Below are positions 1-9,076 of a stretch of 49,105 bases of DNA, piece by piece (position 1 is the stretch's first letter; every line of letters begins with the position of its first letter). Location of the stretch: positions 1 to 49,105 of the forward strand of contig NZ_LXEV01000005.1 of NCBI RefSeq assembly GCF_001654965.1, in the 5' to 3' direction. The DNA comes from Proteus hauseri ATCC 700826. Lineage in GTDB: Bacteria > Pseudomonadota > Gammaproteobacteria > Enterobacterales > Enterobacteriaceae. The translations under genes were made by a program, and so were the position numbers. Under the pieces are notes generated by a model. It saw only the letters and a list, made by a program, of their open reading frames with translations, was not told the origin of the DNA and did no database searches.

Positions 1-55
1 TGAAATTAATTTTCGTTCGCTTTTTTTTTCAACAATCTGAGGAAAAATGCTCTAA

Positions 56-76
56 TTTTATGCTGATAGCATAAAA
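56..76. promoter_or_regulatory. Near-perfect palindrome upstream of yieP
   Basis: TTTTATGCT-GAT-AGCATAAAA is a 9-bp perfect inverted repeat with a 3-nt centre, ending about 70 bp before the yieP start. It has no T-tract on either side that would mark it as a terminator. FadR-subfamily GntR proteins often bind palindromes near their own genes, so autoregulation by YieP is a reasonable guess, but no specific operator is recognised. Confidence 0.35.
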
Positions 77-144
77 TCCAAACAGCTTTCTATCTCTGAC
101 TCACGTAATATAAGCAACAAATTATGGTATAGGTAATTATTATT

Positions 145-831
145 ATGCAATTTAGCGAGCAACGTTCAGCTTCTCAAAAAAATCTTTCTTATATTGTTGC
201 TGAAAAATTAGGTAAACAAATCCTTTCTTCTACTTATGAACCTGAATCTTTACTGCCTGGAGAGATAGAACTAGCAGAACAGTTATCCGTTAGCAGAACT
301 GTTATACGCGAAGCAATAAAAATGTTAGCGGCAAAAGGTATGCTTTTACCTCGTCCAAGGATCGGAACACGAGTTACGCCAATGCAAAATTGGAACTTAT
401 TAGATAATGATCTTCTTACTTGGTGGATTGATAGTGGTGAATTTAACAAAGTAAGTCACTATTTCCATCATGTCCGCTTAGCAATAGAACCTCAAGCTTG
501 TTATTTAGCTGCATTCAATGCAACTGAAGCACAAAAACAATCGCTTTCTTTATTTGGAAAAGAAATGCAATTACTTGATGAACATTTTGATCGTCAGCAC
601 TGGTTAGATATTGATACCCAATTCCACTATCTTATTTATCAAGCTAGCGGTAACCCATTCTTTGCATCTTTTGGCTCATTATTTCTTTCAGCTTATAAGA
701 AATACTTTGACCTTATTGTGGGTAATGAAACTGTTCAACCAGAAACTCATAATCAAATTGTTCAATCGATTATTGATGGCGATGGAAATAGAGCTAGAGA
801 TCTCTGTTTAGTATTACTAACTAGTGATTGA
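145..831 (+). CDS. yieP: FadR-subfamily GntR transcriptional regulator YieP
   Basis: A 228-residue cytoplasmic DNA-binding regulator with an N-terminal GntR winged helix (about residues 15-75, with LPGEIELAEQLSVSRTVIREA as helix-turn-helix) and a C-terminal FCD ligand-binding domain (about 95-220). Length and sequence follow E. coli YieP (about 230 aa), including the ENLSY/KNLSY-type N-terminus and LPRPRIGTRV. The next gene, hsrA, is co-oriented, as in E. coli, where hsrA and yieP lie together beside the rbs genes and an rRNA operon. The ligand is unknown. The only Shine-Dalgarno-like sequence is a weak AGGT, so the start rests on homology. Confidence 0.88.
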   Translation: MQFSEQRSASQKNLSYIVAEKLGKQILSSTYEPESLLPGEIELAEQLSVSRTVIREAIKMLAAKGMLLPRPRIGTRVTPMQNWNLLDNDLLTWWIDSGEFNKVSHYFHHVRLAIEPQACYLAAFNATEAQKQSLSLFGKEMQLLDEHFDRQHWLDIDTQFHYLIYQASGNPFFASFGSLFLSAYKKYFDLIVGNETVQPETHNQIVQSIIDGDGNRARDLCLVLLTSD

Positions 832-865
832 ATATTTTTAATACAAATTAAATGAGTTCTCTGCT

Positions 866-871
866 TATAAT
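866..871 (+). promoter_or_regulatory. Possible -10 element upstream of hsrA
   Basis: A perfect TATAAT lies 43 bp before the hsrA start, in the yieP-hsrA gap. No convincing -35 hexamer is found 16-18 bp upstream. hsrA may have its own promoter here or be transcribed with yieP. Confidence 0.35.
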
Positions 872-913
872 AGAAGAGTAAATAAATAGAGAGCAAAGAC
901 GGTATATGTATTT

Positions 914-2329
914 ATGTTTAAATCCGCCAAAAATATGTCAGGATTGCCTTGGATAGCCGCGATGGCTTTTTTTATGCAGGCACTCGATGCAACGATACTG
1001 AATACTGCGCTCCCTGATATAGCAAGGAGCCTTAACCATTCCCCATTAGCAATGCAATCTGCCGTAATTAGCTATACGCTAACAGTTGCCTTACTAATTC
1101 CAGTTAGTGGGTGGTTAGCCGATAGGTTTGGTACTCGAAAAATATTTATTATTGCTGTTTCTTTATTTTCTATCGGGTCGTTATTTTGCGCACTTTCTCC
1201 TAACTTAACTTCTCTTGTGATATCTCGTATTTTACAAGGAATAGGTGGTGCAATGATGATGCCTGTTGCTCGCCTTGCTTTATTAAGAGCTTATCCTCGT
1301 AGCGAACTATTACCTATTTTAAACTTTGTGACTATGCCTGGGCTTGTTGGCCCTATTGCTGGACCTTTATTAGGTGGCGTACTGGTTACTTATGCATCTT
1401 GGCATTGGATATTTATTATTAATATTCCTATCGGCTTACTTGGTATTTTTTATGCCATTAAGCACATGCCCGATTTTACGATGCCAAAACGGAAATTTGA
1501 TTTACTTGGCTTTATTTTCTTTGGTTTTGGATTAGTAATGCTTTCTGTCAGCTTAGATCTTTTTGGTGACAAAGCAATTTCTCGCTATGTTCCTATTGCT
1601 GTAATTTTAGGCGGCTTCTTTCTACTAATACTATATATCAACCATGCAAGGCACCACCAACAACCTCTGATCCCACTCAATATATTTAAAACTCGAACTT
1701 TCTCTGTAGGTATTGCTGGAAATATTGCAACTCGACTAGGTACAGGTTGTATTCCGTTTTTAATGCCTCTTATGCTACAAGTGGGATTTGGTTATCCCGC
1801 CATTGTTTCTGGAATGATGATGGCACCAATGGCATTAGGTTCTATATTTGCTAAATCTTTTGTTACCCACATATTGGTGAAATTTAGTTATCGGCGAACA
1901 CTCTTTGCTATCACTATTATTATTGGTCTGATGATTGCCCAATTTTCATTACAATCACCAGGTATGTCTATTTATTATCTTGTGTTACCACTATTTCTAT
2001 TGGGTGTTTTTATGTCGATTCAGTTTACTTCGATGAATACTATTTCATTAGCTGACTTAACTGACAATAATGCAAGTTCAGGAAATAGCGTGCTAGCCGT
2101 TACCCAACAACTGGCAATTAGTTTTGGTATTGCCGTTAGTGCATCTATTTTAGGATATTTTGATACTGAAAATGTGGGTACAACGGTAGATAACTTCCAT
2201 TACACCTTCATTACGGTGGGTGTTATTACTTTATTATCTTCCTTTGTCTTCTTATTACTAGATAAACATGATGGCGATAATCTGACTAATAAAAAGAGAA
2301 AAAATAATTTTCTTAATAAAGCCAAATAA
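914..2329 (+). CDS. hsrA: Multidrug/H+ antiporter-type MFS transporter HsrA
   Basis: A 471-residue inner-membrane protein of the DHA2 (14-helix) branch of the major facilitator superfamily. MFS motif A is at residues 66-76 ([11 protein letters not shown]). The helix-1 motif [12 protein letters not shown] and the helix-5 motif [13 protein letters not shown] mark it as a drug:proton antiporter-type carrier. Length and sequence are very close to E. coli HsrA/YieO (475 aa). Overexpression of hsrA in E. coli affects homocysteine-related phenotypes, but its substrate is not established. It lies downstream of yieP on the same strand and ends in a strong terminator shared with convergent rbsK. Confidence 0.88.
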   Translation: MFKSAKNMSGLPWIAAMAFFMQALDATILNTALPDIARSLNHSPLAMQSAVISYTLTVALLIPVSGWLADRFGTRKIFIIAVSLFSIGSLFCALSPNLTSLVISRILQGIGGAMMMPVARLALLRAYPRSELLPILNFVTMPGLVGPIAGPLLGGVLVTYASWHWIFIINIPIGLLGIFYAIKHMPDFTMPKRKFDLLGFIFFGFGLVMLSVSLDLFGDKAISRYVPIAVILGGFFLLILYINHARHHQQPLIPLNIFKTRTFSVGIAGNIATRLGTGCIPFLMPLMLQVGFGYPAIVSGMMMAPMALGSIFAKSFVTHILVKFSYRRTLFAITIIIGLMIAQFSLQSPGMSIYYLVLPLFLLGVFMSIQFTSMNTISLADLTDNNASSGNSVLAVTQQLAISFGIAVSASILGYFDTENVGTTVDNFHYTFITVGVITLLSSFVFLLLDKHDGDNLTNKKRKNNFLNKAK

Positions 2330-2355
2330 AAAAGAGAGCTTATGCTCTCTTTTTT
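2328..2355. terminator. Bidirectional intrinsic terminator hsrA/rbsK
   Basis: AAAAAAGAGAGC-TTAT-GCTCTCTTTTTT is a perfect 12-bp hairpin with an A-tract on one side and a T-tract on the other, so it can terminate from both directions. It overlaps the hsrA stop codon and precedes the end of rbsK. Confidence 0.92.
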
Positions 2356-2370
2356 ATGAACACTCATGAG

Positions 2371-3300
2371 TTATAAAGATGCAGATAAAAAAGCATCAAC
2401 CTCATCTCGCCAAGGCACTGATGGTTGAGCACCTGATCTTGTTACAGCAATAGCAGCAGCAGCATGAGCAAATTTAATTGCAGACATCATTGGTTGCTCT
2501 TCTAATAACGCCGTAATAAAAGCACCATTAAAAGTATCTCCTGCCGCAATAGTATCTACCGCTTTAACTTTAAATGCAGGAACACAACAACCTTGATGAC
2601 CTATCTGGCTTACCCAAACACCGCGACTACCCAAAGTAATTAGCACTGTATCAATGCCTTTATTATGTAAAATATTAGCTGCTTCTTGAGCACTTTCATC
2701 ATCGATAACTTTTATACCCGTTAAATATTCAGTCTCAGTTTCGTTTGGTGTAATAATATCGACTAAAGAAAGTAAATTATCGGGTAATGCCTGAGCGGGT
2801 GCTGGATTTAATATAACCTGCACTTTTTCTTGATTAGCAAACTCAGCCGCTTTTAAAACAGAATCAAGAGGTGATTCAAGCTGCATTAATAAAGCTGCAG
2901 CACCTTTAATAACGCCAGCATGACGTTCTACATAATCCGTATTTAATCGACCATTCGCGCCAGCATGAATACCAATAATATTTTCACCTTGCTGATTAAC
3001 AAAAATCAGCGCTACGCCCGAGGCTTCATTTTCAATTAATTCAATACTGTTGATATCTATATTATCTGTTAATAACTGTGCTTTTGCTTTCTTACCAATA
3101 TCATCATCTCCCAAACAAGCAAGGAAAGTAATATTAGCGCCACAACGTCCCGCAGCAACAGCTTGATTAGCACCTTTTCCACCAAAAACCATTTGAAAAT
3201 GGTTACCTGAAACAGTCTCACCAGGAAGCGGAAAATTGGCAACATTAAGAATATGATCAGCATTAACACTACCTAAAATCACAAGTTTCTTTGCTTCCAT
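2371..3300 (-). CDS. rbsK: Ribokinase
   Basis: A 309-residue PfkB-family sugar kinase that phosphorylates D-ribose to ribose 5-phosphate in the cytoplasm. The sugar-binding GGKGANQA motif is at residues 40-47. The ATP/catalytic motif DTIAAGDTFNGA contains the catalytic base D255, and NPAPA and ITPNETE are also present. It matches E. coli RbsK (309 aa) closely. In E. coli rbsK sits in rbsDACBKR; here neither the ribose ABC transporter nor rbsR is adjacent, so rbsK stands alone between hsrA and ravA. A LacI-family palindrome like the RbsR operator lies upstream. Confidence 0.93.
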   Translation of the reverse strand: MEAKKLVILGSVNADHILNVANFPLPGETVSGNHFQMVFGGKGANQAVAAGRCGANITFLACLGDDDIGKKAKAQLLTDNIDINSIELIENEASGVALIFVNQQGENIIGIHAGANGRLNTDYVERHAGVIKGAAALLMQLESPLDSVLKAAEFANQEKVQVILNPAPAQALPDNLLSLVDIITPNETETEYLTGIKVIDDESAQEAANILHNKGIDTVLITLGSRGVWVSQIGHQGCCVPAFKVKAVDTIAAGDTFNGAFITALLEEQPMMSAIKFAHAAAAIAVTRSGAQPSVPWRDEVDAFLSASL

Positions 3301-3409
3301 GTTTTTTCCTTACTCTCTGGGTAATATGTTCTAAATGTATGGCATAAATAACATTCAATATTTTAAACCGATCATCTCAGCAACATAAATGAAAAAACGT
3401 GATCACCAT

Positions 3410-3421
3410 CGAAACGTTTCG
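3410..3421. promoter_or_regulatory. RbsR/LacI-family operator-like palindrome
   Basis: CGAAACGTTTCG is a perfect 12-bp palindrome with the central CG step of LacI-family operators. It matches the core of the E. coli RbsR operator (GCGAAACGTTTCGC) better than the PurR core (GCAAACGTTTGC). It lies about 110 bp upstream of rbsK on the side where the promoter should be, and 160 bp upstream of ravA on the other strand. Confidence 0.6.
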
Positions 3422-3581
3422 CGGCAAAAACAAAAAAGAACCAAAAATAAGCTATATAAAGCTGAATCGATTTTTGTTATAAACGAAAGGAATACAAATT
3501 AAATGTTTATCTGTATATCGCACTTCGTTTTCTGATATTTTCTTTTAAGAGCAATAATAAATCCCCTTATTAGGAGTTTTT

Positions 3582-5078
3582 ATGCAACTAGCAGAACGGA
3601 TCTCACAATTAAGCCAATACCTTGAAACTGGGCTTTATGAGCGCCAGTCAACGATTCGCCTTTGCTTGCTTGCCGCATTAAGTGGAGAAAGTGTTTTTCT
3701 ACTCGGTCCTCCTGGTATAGCTAAAAGTCTTATAGCAAGAAGAATGAAAGAGGCATTTAAAAATGCTAAAGCTTTTGAATATTTAATGACCCGCTTTTCT
3801 ACACCAGAAGAGATTTTTGGTCCATTATCAATTCAAGCTCTAAAAGATGAAGGAAAATACCAGCGCTTAACAGAAGGCTACCTTCCTAATGCAGAAATTG
3901 TTTTTCTTGATGAAATATGGAAAGCTGGCCCTGCTATTCTCAACACATTATTAACTGCAATAAATGAACGCAAATTTCGTAATGGCGAAACAGAAATTGC
4001 AATTCCAATGCGTTTATTAGTCTCTGCATCAAATGAATTACCAGATTCAGATAGCAGCCTTGAAGCTCTTTATGACCGAATGCTTGTTCGTATTTGGCTA
4101 ACTCCAGTTCAAGAGAAGAAAAATTTTCGTGCATTACTCGTCAATAAAGAAGTTGAGTCTTTTAATGTTCCAGAGCAAGTACAAATTACAGCTGAAGAAT
4201 TTAATCGTTGGCAATCTGAATTAGAAAAAGTCACACTTGATGACCATCTATTTGATTTAATTTATCAACTAAGACAATCATTAGAAAAAAGTGATGCAGC
4301 GCCTTATGTTTCAGATAGACGATGGAAAAAAGCAGTGCGACTTTTACAAGCGAGCGCATTTTTTAATGGCCGTAGTGCTATTTCACCGCTTGATTTTATC
4401 TTACTACGTGATTGTCTTTGGCATGACCAAGCATCATTTGCCTTACTTGATAAGTTATTGCAAAGTTTATTAACCGAGCAAGCTTACCACCAGCTAGAAT
4501 TAGTAAGAAAAACAGAAACACTCTGGGCTGAGTGGATGCAATCAACAAGAAGTAAGCAAGACCAACAAGCATTTCGCTTTGAAAAACAAAGTGGTATGTT
4601 TGGTAGAAAAATTCATTTCAATCTATCAGAAAAAATGCAATCAGATAAATTTACACTGTTTTTGCATATTCCTCTGCATATCCACAGTATCCAGGTTAAC
4701 TTTATTACCATTGAAAAAAAATCATTAGAAAACTTTTTAGACAAAGGCGATGAATTATCTGCACGTTTAAATGGCATTGGTTTCCCGCAACCTATTACGG
4801 CACAAATCCGCCAAGATGGAGTATTAGAAATACTTGATGTTAGCCGCAGAACCACCTCTCTTTATCAACAACAAGAAGCCATAATCACCACAGTTGAAAA
4901 TAATAAAGAGTGGCTAGATAAATTAAAAAATCTAGCTCAAGAAATTTATAGTGAACAAGAAAAGTTTAATCATCATCAACCAAATCTATTTATTAATGAT
5001 GATTGGCTTATTTATATTGAGCAAAGCTTTGTTCAGTTAAACGAAAAATTGGCACAATTAAAAAGCCAAATAAAGTGA
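3582..5078 (+). CDS. ravA: MoxR-family AAA+ ATPase RavA
   Basis: A 498-residue cytoplasmic ATPase, the same length as E. coli RavA. Walker A is GPPGIAKS at residues 42-49, Walker B is IVFLDE at 106-111, and the sensor-1 Asn is about 151 (SASNELPD). The C-terminal half (about 330-498) holds the LARA-type and triple-helical regions. With ViaA it forms a MoxR-VWA chaperone-like pair; in E. coli RavA forms hexamers and binds LdcI, and the pair is linked to respiratory complexes such as Nuo and Frd. TAGGAG gives a good ribosome-binding site. viaA follows after 7 bp, so they form an operon. E. coli kup is absent between this gene and rbsK. Confidence 0.93.
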   Translation: MQLAERISQLSQYLETGLYERQSTIRLCLLAALSGESVFLLGPPGIAKSLIARRMKEAFKNAKAFEYLMTRFSTPEEIFGPLSIQALKDEGKYQRLTEGYLPNAEIVFLDEIWKAGPAILNTLLTAINERKFRNGETEIAIPMRLLVSASNELPDSDSSLEALYDRMLVRIWLTPVQEKKNFRALLVNKEVESFNVPEQVQITAEEFNRWQSELEKVTLDDHLFDLIYQLRQSLEKSDAAPYVSDRRWKKAVRLLQASAFFNGRSAISPLDFILLRDCLWHDQASFALLDKLLQSLLTEQAYHQLELVRKTETLWAEWMQSTRSKQDQQAFRFEKQSGMFGRKIHFNLSEKMQSDKFTLFLHIPLHIHSIQVNFITIEKKSLENFLDKGDELSARLNGIGFPQPITAQIRQDGVLEILDVSRRTTSLYQQQEAIITTVENNKEWLDKLKNLAQEIYSEQEKFNHHQPNLFINDDWLIYIEQSFVQLNEKLAQLKSQIK

Positions 5079-5085
5079 CAATATT

Positions 5086-6543
5086 ATGTTAACACTTTCA
5101 ACAATAGATATGCTTTTAGCAATAAATGAAGGACAGTTAATAGAAGAAGTTATTGTGGCATTACTCGCATCGCCTCAATTAGCTGTATTTTTTGAAAAAC
5201 ATCCCAGATTAAAAAAAGCATTACTAAAAGATATCCATCAGTGGAAAAAAAGTTTACAGCAACGAGTAAAAGAAACATTAGTTCCTACGATGATTGCTGA
5301 TGAATTTGCACTTTATCAGCAAACACAATCCTTAGGTAATGCGTTATTTAATCAAAAAACGGCACAAATTCTTATTGAATTAAATAAATTAGAATCTTCT
5401 TTTACTGAAGAAGCTTCTCAGCTATGTAAAAACAACACACCTTTTACTTCAGCACAACAGGCACTATTTATTCAGCGTTGGCGTATTAGCTTAATATTTC
5501 AAGTTACGACATTACATAAAATGTTGTTTGAACAAGAGCAAGAACAACTACTAGCAGAACTTCAAGAGCGCCTCGCACTAAGCGGTAGTTTAAGTAATAC
5601 CTTTGCTGAAAATGAACGCGCTGCGGGTCGTTTATGGGATATGAGTAAAGGCGTTCTCACAAAAACCCCTTATGATGAGAAAATAATTCAAAGATATAGT
5701 GATTTTCTTGATCAACAACCCGAATTGCACAAGCTTGCTAGTTTATTAGGCCGCAGTAAAACAGCGAAATCGCTCCCTGAAGAAAGTGTTATTTTTGAGC
5801 CAATCACTATAGTAGAAAAAGCATCAGACACTACACCAGAACAAGTAAATGGTATCGGTCTTAGTGATGATATGTTACGTCTTCTTCCTACCGAACTGGC
5901 CTTATTAGGTGTCGATGAAATAGAGTATGAGTTTTATCGAAAATTAATAGAAAAACAGCTTAATACTTACCGTTTACAAGGCGATAACTGGCAAGAACGT
6001 ACGGTATTGCGCCCAGTAACCCATCATCATGATGAAGAACGTCCTAGAGGACCTTTTATTGTTTGTATTGATACTTCTGGTTCCATGGGGGGCTTTAATG
6101 AACAGTGCGCTAAAGCTTTTGGCTTAGCATTAATGAAAATCGCGCTTGCCGATAATCGTTCATGCCATGTGATGTTATTTTCGACAGAAATCATTCATTA
6201 TCAATTATCATCACCTCAAGGATTACAAGAACTTATTAAGTTTTTGAATCAAACATTTAGAGGAGGAACGGATTTGAGTGCTTGTATGGAGAATGTAGCC
6301 GATAAACTTAATAGCCCAATATGGAAAGATGCTGATGCTGTCGTTATCTCTGACTTTGTTGCCCAAAGGTTACCCGAAAACCTAATCAACAAAATTAAAA
6401 AAAGCCAACAGCAACAGCACAATCGCTTCCATGCGGTTACCCTATCCAATTACGGTAAACCCAGTATCATGAAAATATTTGACCATATATGGCGTTTTGA
6501 TACTGGATTAAAAAGTCGTTTACTTAGACGCTGGCGCCAATAA
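5086..6543 (+). CDS. viaA: VWA-domain protein ViaA, RavA partner
   Basis: A 485-residue protein (E. coli ViaA 483) with a helical N-terminal region of about 320 residues and a C-terminal von Willebrand A domain. The MIDAS metal motif DTSGSMGG has D329, S331 and S333, and the later Thr and Asp MIDAS residues fall near GGTDLS and VISDF. It is the metal-dependent adaptor of the RavA ATPase. A run of six G (6087-6092) encodes part of the MIDAS. Its stop codon directly abuts the stop of convergent asnA with no base between and no terminator hairpin seen. Confidence 0.92.
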   Translation: MLTLSTIDMLLAINEGQLIEEVIVALLASPQLAVFFEKHPRLKKALLKDIHQWKKSLQQRVKETLVPTMIADEFALYQQTQSLGNALFNQKTAQILIELNKLESSFTEEASQLCKNNTPFTSAQQALFIQRWRISLIFQVTTLHKMLFEQEQEQLLAELQERLALSGSLSNTFAENERAAGRLWDMSKGVLTKTPYDEKIIQRYSDFLDQQPELHKLASLLGRSKTAKSLPEESVIFEPITIVEKASDTTPEQVNGIGLSDDMLRLLPTELALLGVDEIEYEFYRKLIEKQLNTYRLQGDNWQERTVLRPVTHHHDEERPRGPFIVCIDTSGSMGGFNEQCAKAFGLALMKIALADNRSCHVMLFSTEIIHYQLSSPQGLQELIKFLNQTFRGGTDLSACMENVADKLNSPIWKDADAVVISDFVAQRLPENLINKIKKSQQQQHNRFHAVTLSNYGKPSIMKIFDHIWRFDTGLKSRLLRRWRQ

Positions 6544-7536
6544 TTACAATATATCAGCGAAGGCTAAACGGGTTTCTTTTTCCCATACACTACATTGAAC
6601 TTGTCCAATATGCTCTTTTTGCAGCAACAGCATCACTAAACGAGATTGGCCAATACCACCACCAATAGTTTGCGGCATATCGCCATGAATTAATGCTTTG
6701 TGCCAATCTAATTCAAGACGTTTAGTATCATCAGTTAATGTTAATTGGCGCATTAATGTTTCAGGATCAACACGGATACCCATAGATGACAACTCAAATG
6801 CATCTTGCAATACTGGGTTCCATACTAAGATATCGCCGTTTAATCCTGCAAAACCTTCTTCGTTTGGAGTTGTCCAGTCATCATAATCAGGAGCTCTGAC
6901 ATCATGAGATTCACCGCTAGAAAGTTTACCGCCAATACCAATTAAGAAAACAGCACCACAATCTTTAGCTATCGCTTTTTCACGACCTTTTGCATCTAGA
7001 TCAGGATAACGGCTTAGCAGTTCTTCAGTGTGAATAAATTGGATTTGATCTGGTAGGAACGGTACCAGACCAAATTTTTTGCTAACGGCTTCTTCAGTTT
7101 CTTTTATTGCCTGATAGATTTTACCCACTGTCTGTTTGAGATAAGGAAGTGTACGATCCTTATCTTCTATCACTTTTTCCCAATCCCACTGATCAACATA
7201 AACTGAGTGGAGCTGGGTTAAGCGATCTTCGTCAGGTCTCAAGGCTTTCATATTTGTATATAAGCCTTGACCTGAACTAAATCCAAAACGACCTAATGTT
7301 TTACGTTTCCATTTTGCTAATGAATGAACAATTTCAAATGTGGAATCTGGTAAAGATTTCACCTTAACCTGTACCGCCTTCTCATGCCCAGATAAGTTAT
7401 CTTGAGTTCCGTCACCAAGACGACTTAAGATCGGTCCTTGAACTTCAATCAGCTCTAATTCTTTTTCTAATGCAGATGAAAAATATGATTTAACAAAGCT
7501 AATTTGTTGCTGAGTTTGAATGAATGATTTTTTCAT
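6544..7536 (-). CDS. asnA: Aspartate-ammonia ligase (asparagine synthetase A)
   Basis: A 330-residue cytoplasmic enzyme, exactly the E. coli AsnA length, making asparagine from aspartate, ammonia and ATP (AMP-forming). It belongs to the class II aminoacyl-tRNA synthetase fold, with a conserved N-terminal [20 protein letters not shown] segment here beginning [15 protein letters not shown], and the C-terminal motif [14 protein letters not shown]. It is divergent from asnC, whose product activates asnA in E. coli. It is convergent with viaA and the two stop codons abut. Confidence 0.95.
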   Translation of the reverse strand: MKKSFIQTQQQISFVKSYFSSALEKELELIEVQGPILSRLGDGTQDNLSGHEKAVQVKVKSLPDSTFEIVHSLAKWKRKTLGRFGFSSGQGLYTNMKALRPDEDRLTQLHSVYVDQWDWEKVIEDKDRTLPYLKQTVGKIYQAIKETEEAVSKKFGLVPFLPDQIQFIHTEELLSRYPDLDAKGREKAIAKDCGAVFLIGIGGKLSSGESHDVRAPDYDDWTTPNEEGFAGLNGDILVWNPVLQDAFELSSMGIRVDPETLMRQLTLTDDTKRLELDWHKALIHGDMPQTIGGGIGQSRLVMLLLQKEHIGQVQCSVWEKETRLAFADIL

Positions 7537-7642
7537 TTTTTATATCCCTAGTGGCGGTGTCGTCATTTGCTGATATAGATTAAGCAACAAAACAGGCACT
7601 AAATTCAATATACTTCATTAAAAATAACCTTTACTGTTTTAA

Positions 7643-7681
7643 ATCGTTAAAAATAACACGATAAAACTGTATTATCGTTAA
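7643..7681. promoter_or_regulatory. Candidate AsnC operator repeats between asnA and asnC
   Basis: ATCGTTAA occurs twice (7643-7650 and 7674-7681), 31 bp apart, which is close to three helical turns. An inverted copy ACGATAA (7658-7664) faces TTATCGT (7672-7678). The repeats lie in the divergent asnA/asnC promoter region just before the asnC ribosome-binding site. Lrp/AsnC proteins bind such phased sites as octamers. Assignment to AsnC is inference. Confidence 0.45.
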
Positions 7682-7696
7682 AAACAAGGGGAGTTT

Positions 7697-8158
7697 ATGG
7701 ACAATATTTATCAGATCGATAATCTTGATCGTGACATACTTCACGCATTAATGGCGAATGCAAGAACACCTTATGCCGAATTAGCTAAAAAATTCGCCGT
7801 TAGCCCTGGAACAATTCATGTTCGTGTTGAAAAAATGAAGCAGGCAGGAATTATTACAGGTACACGAGTAGATATTAGTGAAAAGCAGCTTGGATTTGAT
7901 GTTTGTTGCTTTATTGGCATTATTTTAAAAAGCGCCAAAGATTACCCTACTGCATTAGATAAGTTAGATAAGTTAGATGAAGTCGTTGAAGTTTATTATA
8001 CAACCGGACAATACAGTATTTTTATTAAGGTAATGTGTAAAAGCATTGAGGCATTGCAAGACGTACTTATCAACAAAATTCAGACAATAGACGAAATCCA
8101 ATCAACAGAAACCCTGATCTCTTTGCAAAACCCGATAATAAGGACGATCAAGCCATAA
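7697..8158 (+). CDS. asnC: Lrp/AsnC-family regulator AsnC
   Basis: A 153-residue regulator (E. coli 152) with an N-terminal helix-turn-helix (about residues 8-60, LDRDILHALMANARTPYAEL) and a C-terminal RAM effector domain (about 70-150). In E. coli it activates asnA in the absence of asparagine and represses itself; the divergent asnA fits that role. It has a strong ribosome-binding site (AAGGGGAG). The next gene on this strand is mioC, and transcription of both runs toward oriC. Confidence 0.92.
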   Translation: MDNIYQIDNLDRDILHALMANARTPYAELAKKFAVSPGTIHVRVEKMKQAGIITGTRVDISEKQLGFDVCCFIGIILKSAKDYPTALDKLDKLDEVVEVYYTTGQYSIFIKVMCKSIEALQDVLINKIQTIDEIQSTETLISLQNPIIRTIKP

Positions 8159-8189
8159 GGGTAAATTCTTATTTTTTTTTATAACCACA

Positions 8190-8198
8190 TTATCCACA
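8190..8198 (+). promoter_or_regulatory. DnaA box in the mioC promoter region
   Basis: TTATCCACA is a perfect consensus DnaA box 61 bp upstream of the mioC start. E. coli mioC also has a DnaA box in its promoter, through which DnaA represses transcription into oriC. Confidence 0.85.
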
Positions 8199-8258
8199 GG
8201 TAGATCCCAAGTGATTCACAGCGTACAATAGCGCGTCTTGAACATAAGGAGATCATTA

Positions 8259-8699
8259 ATGAAAAAAGTCACTCTAATTAGTGGCAGCACCATGGGTAAT
8301 GCTGAATATGTCGCAGAACACCTTTCTGAGATCTTATCTGAAGGTGGTTTTGAGACTTCACTGCATCATGGACCTTCACTTAATGATCTTCCTCATGAAG
8401 GGATCTGGCTGGTGGTCACCTCAACACATGGTGCAGGTGATCTCCCCGACAACTTACAGCCTTTTGCTGATGAAATATCGGCTAATTCTCTTGATCTAAG
8501 TAAGGTGAAATTTGGTGCTATTGGAATAGGTAGCAGTGAATATGACACTTTTTGTGGTGCAATAAGAACACTGGATCAGAAATTAACGGAAAAAGGGGCT
8601 ATTCGTTTAGGATCTACCCTAGAAATCGATATACAGAAATATGACATTCCTGAAGATCCAGCTGAAGAATGGTTGGCATCTTGGATAAATTTACTATAA
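8259..8699 (+). CDS. mioC: Flavodoxin-like FMN-binding protein MioC
   Basis: A 146-residue protein (E. coli 147) with a flavodoxin fold. The FMN phosphate loop is SGSTMGNAEYVAEH near the N-terminus, followed by THGAGDLPDN and FGAIGIGSSEYDTFCGA. Reported as an electron carrier needed for biotin synthase activity in vitro. The ATG at 8259 is chosen because AAGGAG lies 7 bp before it; an upstream TTG in frame has no such site and would add seven unconserved residues. It lies immediately left of oriC and is transcribed into it. Confidence 0.92.
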   Translation: MKKVTLISGSTMGNAEYVAEHLSEILSEGGFETSLHHGPSLNDLPHEGIWLVVTSTHGAGDLPDNLQPFADEISANSLDLSKVKFGAIGIGSSEYDTFCGAIRTLDQKLTEKGAIRLGSTLEIDIQKYDIPEDPAEEWLASWINLL

Positions 8700-8724
8700 A
8701 TCGAACAAAAAAGCAGCAGTCAGA

Positions 8725-8976
8725 TGTGGATAACTATGCTTAAAAGCAGGGGTTAACCGGTAGTTATCCATTGTATAAGCCTCTATCGATAAATGACCTG
8801 TGCATAACTAGCCTTTTTGATCCCAGCTTATCAGCAGATAGATCACGGGTCATTCACAGTATATGATCCTTTACAGTTTTATGATCTTTAAATGGAAAAT
8901 CCACTTATCCACAGAGGATCGCTTCCTTAATAAAAGATCTAATAAAGAGATCTTTAAATAAAAAGATCTTTAAATA
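8725..8976. other. oriC: Chromosomal replication origin oriC
   Basis: The 377-bp gap between mioC and mnmG is collinear with E. coli oriC read in reverse. DnaA boxes are: R4-like TGTGGATAA (8725-8733); a TTATCCATT box in the conserved ACCGGTAGTTATCCA context (8764-8772); R2-like TGTGCATAA (8799-8807); R5M-like TCATTCACA (8850-8858); and R1-like TTATCCACA (8905-8913). The unwinding element has three 13-mers beginning AGATCT (8935-8947, 8948-8960, 8964-8976), the last two identical. Eight GATC Dam/SeqA sites start at 8819, 8841, 8865, 8883, 8917, 8936, 8949 and 8965. An IHF site probably lies around 8871-8895 by position, but its match is weak. Confidence 0.95.
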
Positions 8977-9076
8977 ATTACCTACGGATTCGTTAACTTG
9001 TATCTCTGAAAAAGTTGAGTAGAATTCGTTTTCCCAATGCAACACATTTAGCATTCGTAACATTTAAGGTTCACAC

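Noticed and set aside
1-144. End of an rRNA operon at the left edge, expected from E. coli gene order
   Set aside because: No 5S rRNA or tRNA sequence is recognisable in the first 144 bp, so it lies outside the window if present.
6087-6092. G6 run in viaA as a phase-variation tract
   Set aside because: It is only six bases, it encodes conserved Gly-Gly of the MIDAS, and it lies in a housekeeping gene.
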